In this document: positions 24,598-32,253 of the stretch, one piece after another
Position numbering within the stretch: the stretch's first letter is position 1
Layout: the number at the start of each line of letters is the position of its first letter
Assembly: GCF_000430845.1 (NCBI RefSeq)
Contig: NZ_AUMU01000022.1
Span: forward strand, 1 to 32,253
Reading direction: 5' to 3'
Length of the DNA: 32,253 nt
Source: Chryseobacterium gregarium DSM 19109
GTDB taxonomy: Bacteria; Bacteroidota; Bacteroidia; Flavobacteriales; Weeksellaceae
Notes under the pieces: model-generated
What the model was told of the DNA's origin: nothing
The model's input: the letters and a program-made list of their open reading frames with translations, nothing else
The model's database searches: none
Translations under genes and position numbers: made by a program

Positions 24598-24652
24598 CCA
24601 CCCCGTCAAAAATTCCCTGAATTTTTGCCACCCCTCCGGAGGAGGGGAATTT
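24598..24652. repeat. Double-hairpin intergenic element (REP/MITE-like)
   Basis: Two adjacent perfect hairpins, AAAAATTC-CCT-GAATTTTT (24608-24626) and CCCCTCC-GGA-GGAGGGG (24631-24647), preceded by ACCACCCCGTC. From memory, very similar elements are scattered between genes in Chryseobacterium and related genomes. Only one copy is in this window, so repetition cannot be shown here. Confidence 0.55.
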
Positions 24653-24685
24653 ACTCATGTTCAGTAGGGAGAATACCGGATGGCG

Positions 24686-26275
24686 CTATTTCACTTTTTT
24701 CGCGGTATAGTCGCTTTCATTGCCCAGGCGGTCAACGGCTTTAACAGCCACCGCATTCAGGGGCTGGCCGTTTCTGGACCTGGGGATTTCTTTTGACAGC
24801 TCATCCAGGGTCAGGATCTCGGTTTCCCAGGCTCCGCCGTATTGGGTGAACAGCACCCACTGGAATACCTGCCCGATGTTTTTGGTGCTCCAGCTGACCT
24901 GCACAGCCGTTCCGGTATCGTTGATGAACAGGGTGGGCGCCTGTAGCGGTACCGCCTTTAGCCACGGCGTTTTGGGAACCAGGGCTTTTTCCTTATAGGG
25001 CCCGTTTTTAAGGGCCGGAAGCATATTCGCATTTTTGGTCAGCCCGGCCATGCTCCAGTGGATTTCCCCCGCATCATTCCCCAGTACCTGCCGGGAGATC
25101 TCAATCTGGTTCCTGATTTCTGCCGGGCGGTCCGGAGCCTTGACCTCCACCGTATTCAGTCCCGGCCACAGGTGGCGGTTCATTGTGTTTTCAGACTTCC
25201 ACCAGTTCAGCAGAGGCTCAAAAGGCTGCCCTTTGGATTCCACCGGCCAGTAAAGCTGCGGCGAAAAATAGTCGACCCAGCCTTTGTTCAGCCACAATTT
25301 AGCATCCGCATACAGTTCGTCATACTGGGAAGAACCGACCACCCCCTGCGGATAGCCCGGCTTCCAGATCCCGAACGGGCTGATCCCGAACCTCACGTAA
25401 TTTTTCTCGGCGTGGATTTCCTTGTAGATCCTTTCCACGAACTTGTTCACGTTGTCCCGTCTCCAGTCGGCCCGGGTTAAGGTACCGCCGTTCCGGGTGT
25501 ATTCATTCCAGCTGGCCTGGTCCGGGAAATCGGCCCCGTTGTTATAGGCGGCGTACGGGTAAAAATAATCGTCAAAATGAACGGCATCAATGTCATACCT
25601 CTTCACGATGTCCTTTACCACATTGGAGACATGGCCCTGGGTTTTCGGGTTGGCGGGATCCAGCCAGTACATGCCGTTTTTCAGCCTGATCACCATATCG
25701 GAGAGCTTGTTCACCATCGACAGGCTGCTGACGGAACCGCCGTTGCTGTGGTGGGCCCGGTAGGGGTTCAGCCAGACGTGGAGCTCCATTCCCCTTCTGT
25801 GCGCTTCCTCGATCCAGAACTGCAGGGGGTCATAATTCGGGTACGGGGCCCTGCCGGTCTGTCCGGTCAGGAAATAGGACCACGGTTCTATCGTACTCGT
25901 GTATAGGGTATCGGCGGAAGGCCGGGCCTGGAAGATCACGGCGTTGAAATTATTGTCTTTCAGCAGGTCCAGGATCCTGATGGCTTCGGCCTTCTGCTGG
26001 TCGACCGTCAGGTTGTTCCTTGAAGGCCAGTTGATATTCGCAACGCTGGCAATCCAGGCGCCGCGGAATTCCCTTTTGATCTCGGGAAGGCTGGTCCTGA
26101 ATGCTTCTTCGGCCGGACGGGCCACGGGAGGCGTTGCGGCAACGGGTTTTGCCGGCCCGGCTTCCCTGGCGGGTTTACTGACAATTGTATTCGCTTTTTG
26201 GGAACCGCAGGAAGCCAGGGCCACTGCGGAAAGAAAAAAGAGGGTCTGATTTATATTCCGGATATTGATATTCAT
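24686..26275 (-). CDS. Family 10-like glycosyl hydrolase lipoprotein (GHL10, DUF187/YngK type)
   Basis: 529 residues. A lipoprotein signal ends LASC with the acylated cysteine at 23, then comes a proline/alanine-rich linker. The GHL10 domain starts at about 69 (FRGAWIASVANINWPS) and includes NAVIFQARPSADTLY, WLNPYRAHH, DAVHFDDYFYPY and VRFGISPFGIWKPG. These match the TIM-barrel family of E. coli YddW and Bacillus YngK. A fibronectin-like part follows (about 435-529). Related proteins are thought to cut glycosidic bonds, some in peptidoglycan; the substrate is not known here. A -7 box ends 4 nt before the ATG, so the message may be leaderless. Confidence 0.9.
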   Translation of the reverse strand: MNINIRNINQTLFFLSAVALASCGSQKANTIVSKPAREAGPAKPVAATPPVARPAEEAFRTSLPEIKREFRGAWIASVANINWPSRNNLTVDQQKAEAIRILDLLKDNNFNAVIFQARPSADTLYTSTIEPWSYFLTGQTGRAPYPNYDPLQFWIEEAHRRGMELHVWLNPYRAHHSNGGSVSSLSMVNKLSDMVIRLKNGMYWLDPANPKTQGHVSNVVKDIVKRYDIDAVHFDDYFYPYAAYNNGADFPDQASWNEYTRNGGTLTRADWRRDNVNKFVERIYKEIHAEKNYVRFGISPFGIWKPGYPQGVVGSSQYDELYADAKLWLNKGWVDYFSPQLYWPVESKGQPFEPLLNWWKSENTMNRHLWPGLNTVEVKAPDRPAEIRNQIEISRQVLGNDAGEIHWSMAGLTKNANMLPALKNGPYKEKALVPKTPWLKAVPLQAPTLFINDTGTAVQVSWSTKNIGQVFQWVLFTQYGGAWETEILTLDELSKEIPRSRNGQPLNAVAVKAVDRLGNESDYTAKKVK

Positions 26276-26279
26276 AGCG

Positions 26280-26287
26280 CAAAAATA
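26280..26287 (-). promoter_or_regulatory. -7 box almost abutting the GHL10-like start codon
   Basis: On the minus strand TATTTTTG matches TAnnTTTG and is separated from the ATG at 26275 by only 4 nt (GCGC), the same spacing as at 170-177. Confidence 0.5.
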
Positions 26288-26549
26288 ATATTAATCTTTC
26301 AGAGCCTCTTTACATTTCATTAAAAATTAACGGCCCGATATGAAGGCATCAGGATTTTAAGAGGGCTGTGATGACTGATCCGGAGCCTGTTTGCCTGTAT
26401 TGCAAAAAAATAAGGTCCCGCAGATCATGCGGATCATGCCTATTTTTACAGGCTGTTACATGCGATGGTCTAAAAAACCAACGCGAGCAGCTTAGCTTTA
26501 TACAGTAAGACCGTTAATGCAGAAGACCGTAATAATAGTGCAATACCTG

Positions 26550-27674
26550 TCATTTCTGTACCCTTTCAGCGGATACAAACCCTTCCGTACCCTCCGGGGT
26601 CCTGACGTGGTACCAGGATCCGGTGCCCGCCAGTATGGCAACCGGGGTTTTGGATTCTGTTTTGATGACCGGGTCATATGGGGACCCAGGCCCGGTGCGG
26701 AGCGTGGTCCCGGATTTAATAAAGTTCCCTGACGGGTCTTTCCCCCTGTTTTTAGTGGCAGGGACCGGCCGCTGGCGGAGGTACGGATACGGGTCTGTGG
26801 CCCCACCCGAGGTGTAAATCCCGAAATGCAGGTGGGCCGGCCCGCCTGCGGCATTGCCGGTATTCCCTACCCGGCCTAGGGTATCCCCGGTCTTTACCGG
26901 TTTGCCGTCTGTGGCCATCACGCTGTCGAGATGGGCGTAATAATAGGAGTTCCCCAGCGCCGGATCCCGGAGCCAGACCTGCTTGCCCCCGAGCCCCTGG
27001 TTTCCGGTCCGGGCCACGAACCCGTCCGCCACGGCGACCACCGGCGTGCCGCGGGAGGCAAAAATATCCACGCCTTCATGGCTCCGCCCCCCGCCGTCGC
27101 GGCTGGCGCCCCAGAAGCTCTGCACATCGCGGTTGGCCTTGCCGGCTACCGGGAAAGCCAGGGAAGGCTGGGTATAGATCTTAAGTTCCAGGGTCCCGCG
27201 GTACCCGATCTCCGGCTGGAGGACCACCTGATGCCGGCCGCTGTTCTCAATGAATGCGGTGAACCGGTTGTTCTTAAGCATGCCGCTTTCGGGCTGACCG
27301 GTGGTAGAATCACCTTCCGTCATATCTACGAAAACCTTAGCGGCTGGGTCAGCGGCCACGGCTTCAATCACCAGAAGGTCGCCTTTTTTCAGTTCCAGGG
27401 AATAGCCTGCGGCATTCATTTCGCCGGGGCCGGGTGCTGCCACAGTCAGCAAAGTACCGTCCGGTATTTTCAGCCGGCTGGCGGCGGCAGCCGTAAAAGC
27501 TGTTTTCCACTGCACCATCAGGCTGTCGGCCCCGGAAAAGCTTCGTTCGTACCGGGCCCGCTCGGAGGTTTCAAAAATATTTTTCGTCATCTTGAGCCCG
27601 TCACAGGACGAGACAAGGCCGGTGGCAGTGATCAGCATCAGGATCAGGCAGGATAAGGAGGGTAAAGCTTTCAT
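26550..27674 (-). CDS. M23-family metallopeptidase lipoprotein with C-terminal SH3 domain
   Basis: 374 residues from the ATG at 27674, chosen because MKALPSLSCLILMLITATGLVSSC is a clean lipoprotein signal (cysteine 24); an upstream in-frame ATG at 27725 only adds 17 residues before it. A beta-rich N-terminal region is followed by the LytM/M23 domain with zinc ligands H199 and D203 (SHEGVDIFA) and the HLHFG motif (H281, H283). A bacterial SH3 domain (about 321-374: GTTLRTGPGSPYDPVI, then GTEGFVSAERVQK) likely binds the cell wall. Zinc ligands are intact, so it is probably an active peptidoglycan endopeptidase. GC content is higher than its neighbours. Confidence 0.92.
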   Translation of the reverse strand: MKALPSLSCLILMLITATGLVSSCDGLKMTKNIFETSERARYERSFSGADSLMVQWKTAFTAAAASRLKIPDGTLLTVAAPGPGEMNAAGYSLELKKGDLLVIEAVAADPAAKVFVDMTEGDSTTGQPESGMLKNNRFTAFIENSGRHQVVLQPEIGYRGTLELKIYTQPSLAFPVAGKANRDVQSFWGASRDGGGRSHEGVDIFASRGTPVVAVADGFVARTGNQGLGGKQVWLRDPALGNSYYYAHLDSVMATDGKPVKTGDTLGRVGNTGNAAGGPAHLHFGIYTSGGATDPYPYLRQRPVPATKNRGKDPSGNFIKSGTTLRTGPGSPYDPVIKTESKTPVAILAGTGSWYHVRTPEGTEGFVSAERVQK

Positions 27675-27785
27675 GGTAAAAGGGATACAAAAACTCAGCC
27701 GTAGCAGGCATGCGGTCCGTCTCACCGGTGGGATAAGGAATATTTAAGATCGTAAACCGCTATTTCCGGCCGGTCTTTCATCAGA

Positions 27786-28565
27786 TCATTGATCCGGCTT
27801 TAATAAATCAATTTCCAGAATATTCCGGTCCCTCCTGATCCTGTTTTTATAATACTTTTCCATATTCCTTTTAAACTCGGCACCGGTCTTACCGTCCTGG
27901 GTCTCCACGATATCGGTTCCTGATATATCCTTGGCGGGGTTTTCCCGGTATTCCTTATATAATTTCCTGTACCTGTTCTGGTCCACAGCCAATACTTTAT
28001 GGTGGGGAGCCCTGTTGTCCAGGACCCCGCCTGCTTTTTCAACGGCAACCAGCTCAAAACGGTGGGTACGGGTGCGGTCTTCCATTTGTATAATAAGGCC
28101 GGGCAGGCCGTGAAATTTATAGGGGCCGTCTGCAATGGGAATATCCGTTGAGAACCAGGCCGTCCAGACCCTCCCGCCAAAATCCAGGGTAGCTTTCTGG
28201 CCTTGTAGTGTATTGATCTCCCTTTTTTCCGGCGAAATTTTCCAATCCATTTTTCTCGGGTCGGAAACGCTGTAGACCTCATGATGTATTGAGGTAATAA
28301 GGGCAACCTCATAACCGGGGTATTTTTTATACACCCTGTTTTCAAATTGACTGAGCCTGTCGCCCTGAGCATAGGCGACTGAATCATTTCTGTAGTTCCC
28401 GATATCATAAAAAACAGATCCCGTCTTGTAGACTTCCAGGTACATCACCACTTTCACCGTATCATTCTTCACCGTATCCTTAACCGAAGTATATTCGTAA
28501 ATAAACCTTTCGGACTGGCAGAAGAGAAACAAAGGCAGAAAGAGGAAAATTGCGGTAAGCTTCAT
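27786..28565 (-). CDS. GLPGLI-family secreted protein
   Basis: 259 residues. A signal peptide (about 1-17, MKLTAIFLFLPLFLFCQS) is followed by a beta-rich protein with the defining motif HGLPGLIIQMED (GLPGLI at 153-158). The family is restricted to Bacteroidota, often in many copies per genome, and its role is not established. The cysteine before the cleavage region follows a phenylalanine, so it is a poor lipobox. It lies upstream of the M23 gene on the same strand with a 111-nt gap; linked function is not evident. Confidence 0.92.
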   Translation of the reverse strand: MKLTAIFLFLPLFLFCQSERFIYEYTSVKDTVKNDTVKVVMYLEVYKTGSVFYDIGNYRNDSVAYAQGDRLSQFENRVYKKYPGYEVALITSIHHEVYSVSDPRKMDWKISPEKREINTLQGQKATLDFGGRVWTAWFSTDIPIADGPYKFHGLPGLIIQMEDRTRTHRFELVAVEKAGGVLDNRAPHHKVLAVDQNRYRKLYKEYRENPAKDISGTDIVETQDGKTGAEFKRNMEKYYKNRIRRDRNILEIDLLKPDQ

Positions 28566-28912
28566 TTTTTAAAATCTAAAGATCATGCGGAATGGCGGAA
28601 ACGGAATGTTCCGTAAAGCCATCTTCACTTTTCAGAGCCGTGAATTCCCTGCGCTCGCTTTTTCATCGCAATGGATTGTAACGGTCAATAAGGTAAAGGC
28701 CATCCGTACTACAAGTATACAAAATAAAATGATTCATTATCCATACACCGCCGCCCTTTCTGAATAATACAGATCAACAATAGGAAAATTCAGGGTCTGA
28801 TGGCTGTAATCGTCATAAAAAAACCCTTCCGGCGCGGAGCCGGAAGGGATATCAAGTTGATCAGTGACCCTGCTGCATGTGTGCTTCAGGGAACTGTATG
28901 TTGATGGGCTGA
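28566..28912. other. 347-base intergenic region, GLPGLI gene / typA
   Basis: No gene is visible. It holds the typA terminator at 28816-28848. The part next to the GLPGLI start has a short palindrome (ACGGAATGTTCCGT, 28610-28623) and no clear -7 box. Confidence 0.65.
28816..28848 (-). terminator. Terminator of typA
   Basis: CCCTTCCGGC pairs perfectly with GCCGGAAGGG around a 5-nt loop; on the minus strand a run of seven T follows. Confidence 0.92.
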
Positions 28913-30718
28913 TTATGCTTTCGCGCCTCTTTCCATTCTTTTTCTTTCTTCTTCAGAAAGGATTTTCTTTCTCATACGGATGAAGTTCGGGGTTACCTCG
29001 ATGGCTTCGTCACCCTGGATGTATTCCATGCATTCTTCAAGGGAGAATAAGATTTTCGGCGCCACACCGGTATCCTTGTCTTTTCCGGAAGCCCTCATGT
29101 TGTTCAGCTGTTTCGCTTCCACGATGTTGACTACCAGGTCTCCCGGTTTGTTCTGTTCCCCGATGATCATCCCGGCGTAGATTTCCTCGCCCGGATCAAC
29201 GTAAAACTTCCCTCTGTCCTGTAATTTAGCAATAGAATATTCCGTAGCAGGCCCCTGGGTCTTGCTGATCAGTACCCCGTTGCTTCTTCCAGGAATCGCC
29301 CCTTTGAAAGGCTTGTATTCCGTGAAACGGTGTGCCATGATCGCTTCACCGGCAGTCGCCGTAAGCATCTGGGAACGCAGTCCGATCAGGCCTCTTGAAG
29401 GGATCTCGAATTCCATGTGCTGCATTTCCCCTTTGGTTTCCATAATGTGAAGGTCCCCTTTTCTCTGGGTCGCCAGGTCGATCACTTTAGAAGCATATTC
29501 TTCAGGAACGTCCACCACCAAAGATTCGTAAGGCTCGCATTTTTCTCCGTCGATTTCCCTGAGGATTACCTGCGGCTGTCCGATCGTCATTTCGTACCCT
29601 TCCCTTCTCATCGTTTCAATTAAAACCGATAAGTGAAGGATCCCTCTTCCGAAAACCAGGAAGGTGTTGGCATCTGCAGTCTGTTCAACCCTTAATGCCA
29701 GGTTTTTCTCAAGCTCTTTCGTCAACCTTTCCTTCAGGTGATTAGACGTTACATATTTACCGTCTTTCCCGAAGAACGGTGAATTGTTGATCGAGAAGGT
29801 CATGTTCAGCGTCGGCTCGTCAATCGCGGTTCTCGGCAACGGTTCAGGGTTTTCAAGGTCTACGAATGAATCCCCGATCTGGAAGGCGTCAAAACCTACC
29901 ACGGCACAGATATCCCCTGCCTTTACTTCGGTTACTTTTTTCTTTCCTAACCCTTCGAAAACGTAGAGTTCCTTTACTTTTCCTTTCACGATTTTCCCGT
30001 CGGCCTGTGCCAGTCCGATCCATTGGGATTCCTTGATCTCCCCTCTGATCACTTTCCCGATCGCGATTCTTCCTAAGAAAGAAGAGAAATCCAGGGAAAC
30101 AATCTGCATCTGAAGCGGCCCTTCCGCCACTTTAGGCGCAGGAACATACTGCAGGATACCGTCCAGTAATGGGAAAATATCTTCGGTCTGCTCCAGGGAA
30201 GTGTTGAACCAGCCCTGTTTTGAAGATCCGTAGAACGTCGGGAAATCCAATTGCTCTTCGGTCGCCTCAAGGTTGAAGAACAGGTCGAATACCTGGTCGT
30301 GAACCTCGTCCGGACGGCAGTTCGGCTTGTCTACTTTATTGATAACCACTAAGGGTCTTAGTCCTAATTCCAATGCTTTCTGAAGCACGAATCTTGTCTG
30401 CGGCATTGGTCCTTCAAAGGCATCCACCAACAAAATAACCCCGTCTGCCATTTTCAATACCCTCTCTACCTCACCACCGAAATCGGCGTGACCGGGCGTA
30501 TCGATTACGTTAATTTTCGTGCCTTTATAAGTAACAGAAATATTCTTGGATAAGATCGTGATCCCTCTTTCTCTTTCAAGGTCATTGTTATCCATAATTA
30601 ATTCCCCGCTCTCCTGATTTTCTCTGAAAATATTGGTAGCGTGGATGATTTTGTCAACCAAAGTCGTCTTCCCGTGGTCAACGTGTGCGATAATCGCAAT
30701 ATTTCTAATGTTTTGCAT
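28913..30718 (-). CDS. typA: Translational GTPase TypA/BipA
   Basis: 601 residues. GTPase motifs: G1 HVDHGKTT near 12-19, switch [14 protein letters not shown]4 NKVDKPN. It then has the EF-Tu-like domain II, the domain III/V alpha-beta folds of elongation factor G type, and the TypA-specific C-terminal domain. TypA binds the 70S ribosome at the EF-G site and assists ribosome assembly and growth under stress and cold. All motifs are intact. A -7 box lies 19 nt before the start. Confidence 0.96.
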   Translation of the reverse strand: MQNIRNIAIIAHVDHGKTTLVDKIIHATNIFRENQESGELIMDNNDLERERGITILSKNISVTYKGTKINVIDTPGHADFGGEVERVLKMADGVILLVDAFEGPMPQTRFVLQKALELGLRPLVVINKVDKPNCRPDEVHDQVFDLFFNLEATEEQLDFPTFYGSSKQGWFNTSLEQTEDIFPLLDGILQYVPAPKVAEGPLQMQIVSLDFSSFLGRIAIGKVIRGEIKESQWIGLAQADGKIVKGKVKELYVFEGLGKKKVTEVKAGDICAVVGFDAFQIGDSFVDLENPEPLPRTAIDEPTLNMTFSINNSPFFGKDGKYVTSNHLKERLTKELEKNLALRVEQTADANTFLVFGRGILHLSVLIETMRREGYEMTIGQPQVILREIDGEKCEPYESLVVDVPEEYASKVIDLATQRKGDLHIMETKGEMQHMEFEIPSRGLIGLRSQMLTATAGEAIMAHRFTEYKPFKGAIPGRSNGVLISKTQGPATEYSIAKLQDRGKFYVDPGEEIYAGMIIGEQNKPGDLVVNIVEAKQLNNMRASGKDKDTGVAPKILFSLEECMEYIQGDEAIEVTPNFIRMRKKILSEEERKRMERGAKA

Positions 30719-30737
30719 AAAAGATTTTTACGGGTGC

Positions 30738-30745
30738 AAAAATAG
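30738..30745 (-). promoter_or_regulatory. -7 box for typA
   Basis: On the minus strand it reads TATTTTTG, an exact TAnnTTTG, 19 nt upstream of the ATG at 30718. A -33 TTG is not clear. Confidence 0.5.
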
Positions 30746-30939
30746 TGAAATTTAATGAAAAAGTCACCATGAAGTTTTATTTATTAACAAATTCATAATG
30801 AGGAAATTAAAACATCCTGTTTTTCAGCCACCCGTATACGGAGCCGTGAGGATGGGATTTACACGAAAAAACCAGGTCCGGAAAATGAATAATTCAATAA
30901 AAACGCCGCAACCATCAGCGGTCAGGGGCTGCCGGATGA

Positions 30940-31212
30940 TCACCATCCCGGAAAAGACCGGATCAGAAAATAAAGGATGATCCCCTGAACCAGGATAACC
31001 AAACCTGTTTTCAGCAAAAATGATTTTTTTGAAATTTTATGCCTGAAGATAAACATCCCTGCAATGGCCCCTGCAGTTCCGCCCATAAAAATAAGGGCCA
31101 GCAGCCAGGCTTCCGGGATCCTTCTCCGGTGCCAGACGGCTTTCCGCTTATCGGTCCCGAAAACGACAAAGGTAACAAGGTTGATGGTAAACAGTACGTA
31201 AAACATCCGCAC
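30940..31212 (-). CDS. DUF1294-family membrane protein
   Basis: 90 residues with three membrane segments (about 3-19, 36-55, 66-85). The family motif FGTDKRKAVWHRRRIPEAWLL is followed by GGTAGAIAGMFIFRHKISKKSF. The domain occurs alone or fused to a cold-shock domain in other bacteria, and its function is unknown. It lies downstream of a GG-leader peptide gene, but a terminator between them makes a joint transcript unlikely unless there is read-through. Confidence 0.85.
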   Translation of the reverse strand: MRMFYVLFTINLVTFVVFGTDKRKAVWHRRRIPEAWLLALIFMGGTAGAIAGMFIFRHKISKKSFLLKTGLVILVQGIILYFLIRSFPGW

Positions 31213-31220
31213 AAATCTAA

Positions 31221-31250
31221 AACAAAAAAGAGTGTTAAAAAAACACTCTT
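31221..31250 (-). terminator. Terminator of GG-leader peptide 4
   Basis: On the minus strand AAGAGTGTT pairs with AACACTCTT around a 5-nt T loop, followed by TTTTTTG. It lies 16 nt after the stop of the peptide gene at 31267. Confidence 0.85.
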
Positions 31251-31266
31251 CCCTGCTTTACCGTAT

Positions 31267-31473
31267 TTACAGGCATATCATCACTTCGCACGGATCCTGA
31301 GGGGGCGCTTCTCCGCATACAATGTCAAATTCGGCACAGTTGGAAGACGAGCCGGTCCCCCATCCCCACTGGACTACGCAGGTGTCCGGGTTTTTACATC
31401 TTACCATTCCTCTGATAATCCCTCCCTGGATGGATCTCATTTCGGTTCTCGAAACCTTCTTTAAATTTTTCAT
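31267..31473 (-). CDS. GG-leader cysteine-rich bacteriocin-like peptide 4
   Basis: 68 residues. The leader (1-18) ends KVSRTEMRSIQGG, a shorter relative of the leaders at 21553-22480. The 50-residue core is the longest of the four, with six cysteines (C26, C32, C46, C53, C62, C67). It shares CxNPDTC-like and NCAEFD blocks and a final C-x4-C with the others, but not their exact C-x7-C-x6-C-x4-C frame. Hydrophobic and aromatic residues (VVQWGWG) stand between. It is an isolated copy with its own terminator, and no transporter is nearby. Its upstream region shows only partial likeness to the promoter block of the tandem genes. Confidence 0.75.
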   Translation of the reverse strand: MKNLKKVSRTEMRSIQGGIIRGMVRCKNPDTCVVQWGWGTGSSSNCAEFDIVCGEAPPQDPCEVMICL

Positions 31474-31638
31474 GATCTTTCTTTTAGTTTGAATGATAAA
31501 TGTATAAAAAATTACCCGGGGAAAAAATATTTATTCCGGATATTTCATGATGGCATGAATAATATCTTGTTAAAAATTTCAATGCCCCGGTTTTATACGA
31601 TAAGTCCATAAAAATGAAAAATATTTCAGGTCAATTGA

Positions 31639-32034
<396 letters not shown>

Positions 32035-32040
32035 TTTAAC

Positions 32041-32253
32041 CATAATATTCTTTTGTCTTGAAACAAAAGAATCAAAAATTCAAGACCTCAAAACTTTTTA
32101 ACGCTACAAATTGAGCCGGCGCTGAAAAGTTTAAACTTGCGCGGATTGGCTATTGGTCTGTTGATCACTATTGCCGCCGCGCTTCAAACACTAAACTTTT
32201 TTAAGTGGCCTTTGCTTTTCAATTTGCTTAACGCTAAAAGTTTAATGGTCATT
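32041..32253. repeat. Hairpin-rich intergenic tail, probable dispersed repeat
   Basis: It opens with the hairpin ATTCTTTTGT-CTTGAA-ACAAAAGAAT (32047-32072); GTCTTGAA (32055-32062) can pair alternatively with TTCAAGAC (32079-32086). Further on, TTAACGCTA occurs twice and forms of AAACTTTT/AAAAGTTT recur in both orientations. No convincing reading frame is present. From memory, similar sequence is common between genes in Chryseobacterium; the window cuts the element, so copy number cannot be shown. The first hairpin could also terminate the gene at 31678. Confidence 0.45.

Larger units (their letters stand above)
24364..24685. other. 322-base intergenic region, ferritin / GHL10-like gene
   Basis: No gene is visible. 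It holds a terminator-like hairpin for the upstream minus-strand gene at 24502-24536 and a double-hairpin element at 24598-24652. The stretch next to the ferritin start (24364-24500) shows no clear -7 box or operator. Confidence 0.7.

Noticed and set aside
26931..27656. 241-codon frame opposite the M23 gene
   Set aside because: Antisense shadow of a high-GC gene with intact zinc-binding motifs; composition is not protein-like and no family is recognisable.
27675..27725. Upstream ATG of the M23 gene
   Set aside because: The 17 added residues precede an already complete lipoprotein signal that starts at 27674.

Overview
The window looks like chromosomal DNA of a Flavobacteriia member, most likely Chryseobacterium or a close Weeksellaceae relative. 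Four things point there: several proteins with a C-terminal type IX secretion (T9SS, type A) sorting domain; GLPGLI-family and 'bacteriocin-like' GG-leader proteins; promoters of the Bacteroidota type (-7 box TAnnTTTG) with no obvious Shine-Dalgarno sequences; and recognisable housekeeping proteins (ParE/ParC, YchF, TypA, PrmC). No phage, transposase, CRISPR array or rRNA was seen.

Layout. 1-3200: an initiator tRNA on the minus strand, then a plus-strand run of a YciO/Sua5-like protein, a CPBP membrane protease, YaaA and PrmC, closed by a bidirectional terminator. 3220-10684 (minus): parE, parC, a rhomboid protease and a large T9SS cargo protein with about 13 YCF48/BNR-like repeats; the last three are almost contiguous. 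10685-17100 (plus): a 524-base regulatory gap, an orphan LytTR response regulator, and three secreted T9SS cargo proteins separated by strong hairpins. 17226-21355: a methionine aminotransferase convergent with an AraC regulator/SDR oxidoreductase pair, then a calcium-repeat lipoprotein. 21482-22540: three tandem small cysteine-rich peptide genes with a conserved GG leader, each with its own promoter block and terminator. 22564-30718 (minus): ychF, ferritin, a GHL10-type lipoprotein, an M23 peptidase lipoprotein, a GLPGLI protein and typA. 30940-32253: a DUF1294 membrane protein, a fourth GG-leader peptide, an unrecognised 118-residue protein and a hairpin-rich tail that looks like an intergenic repeat.

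The most interesting part is the GG-leader peptide family at 21553-22480, with a fourth member at 31267-31473. Two of the three tandem genes are below 60 codons. The three share near-identical leaders, an exact C-x7-C-x6-C-x4-C core spacing and a conserved 43-44 base promoter block that lacks a -33 TTG. No processing or export gene is present, so they would depend on machinery encoded elsewhere. The second most interesting is the LytTR regulator, followed by a 21-bp-period direct repeat in front of a T9SS-exported protein built like a YadA-type adhesin.
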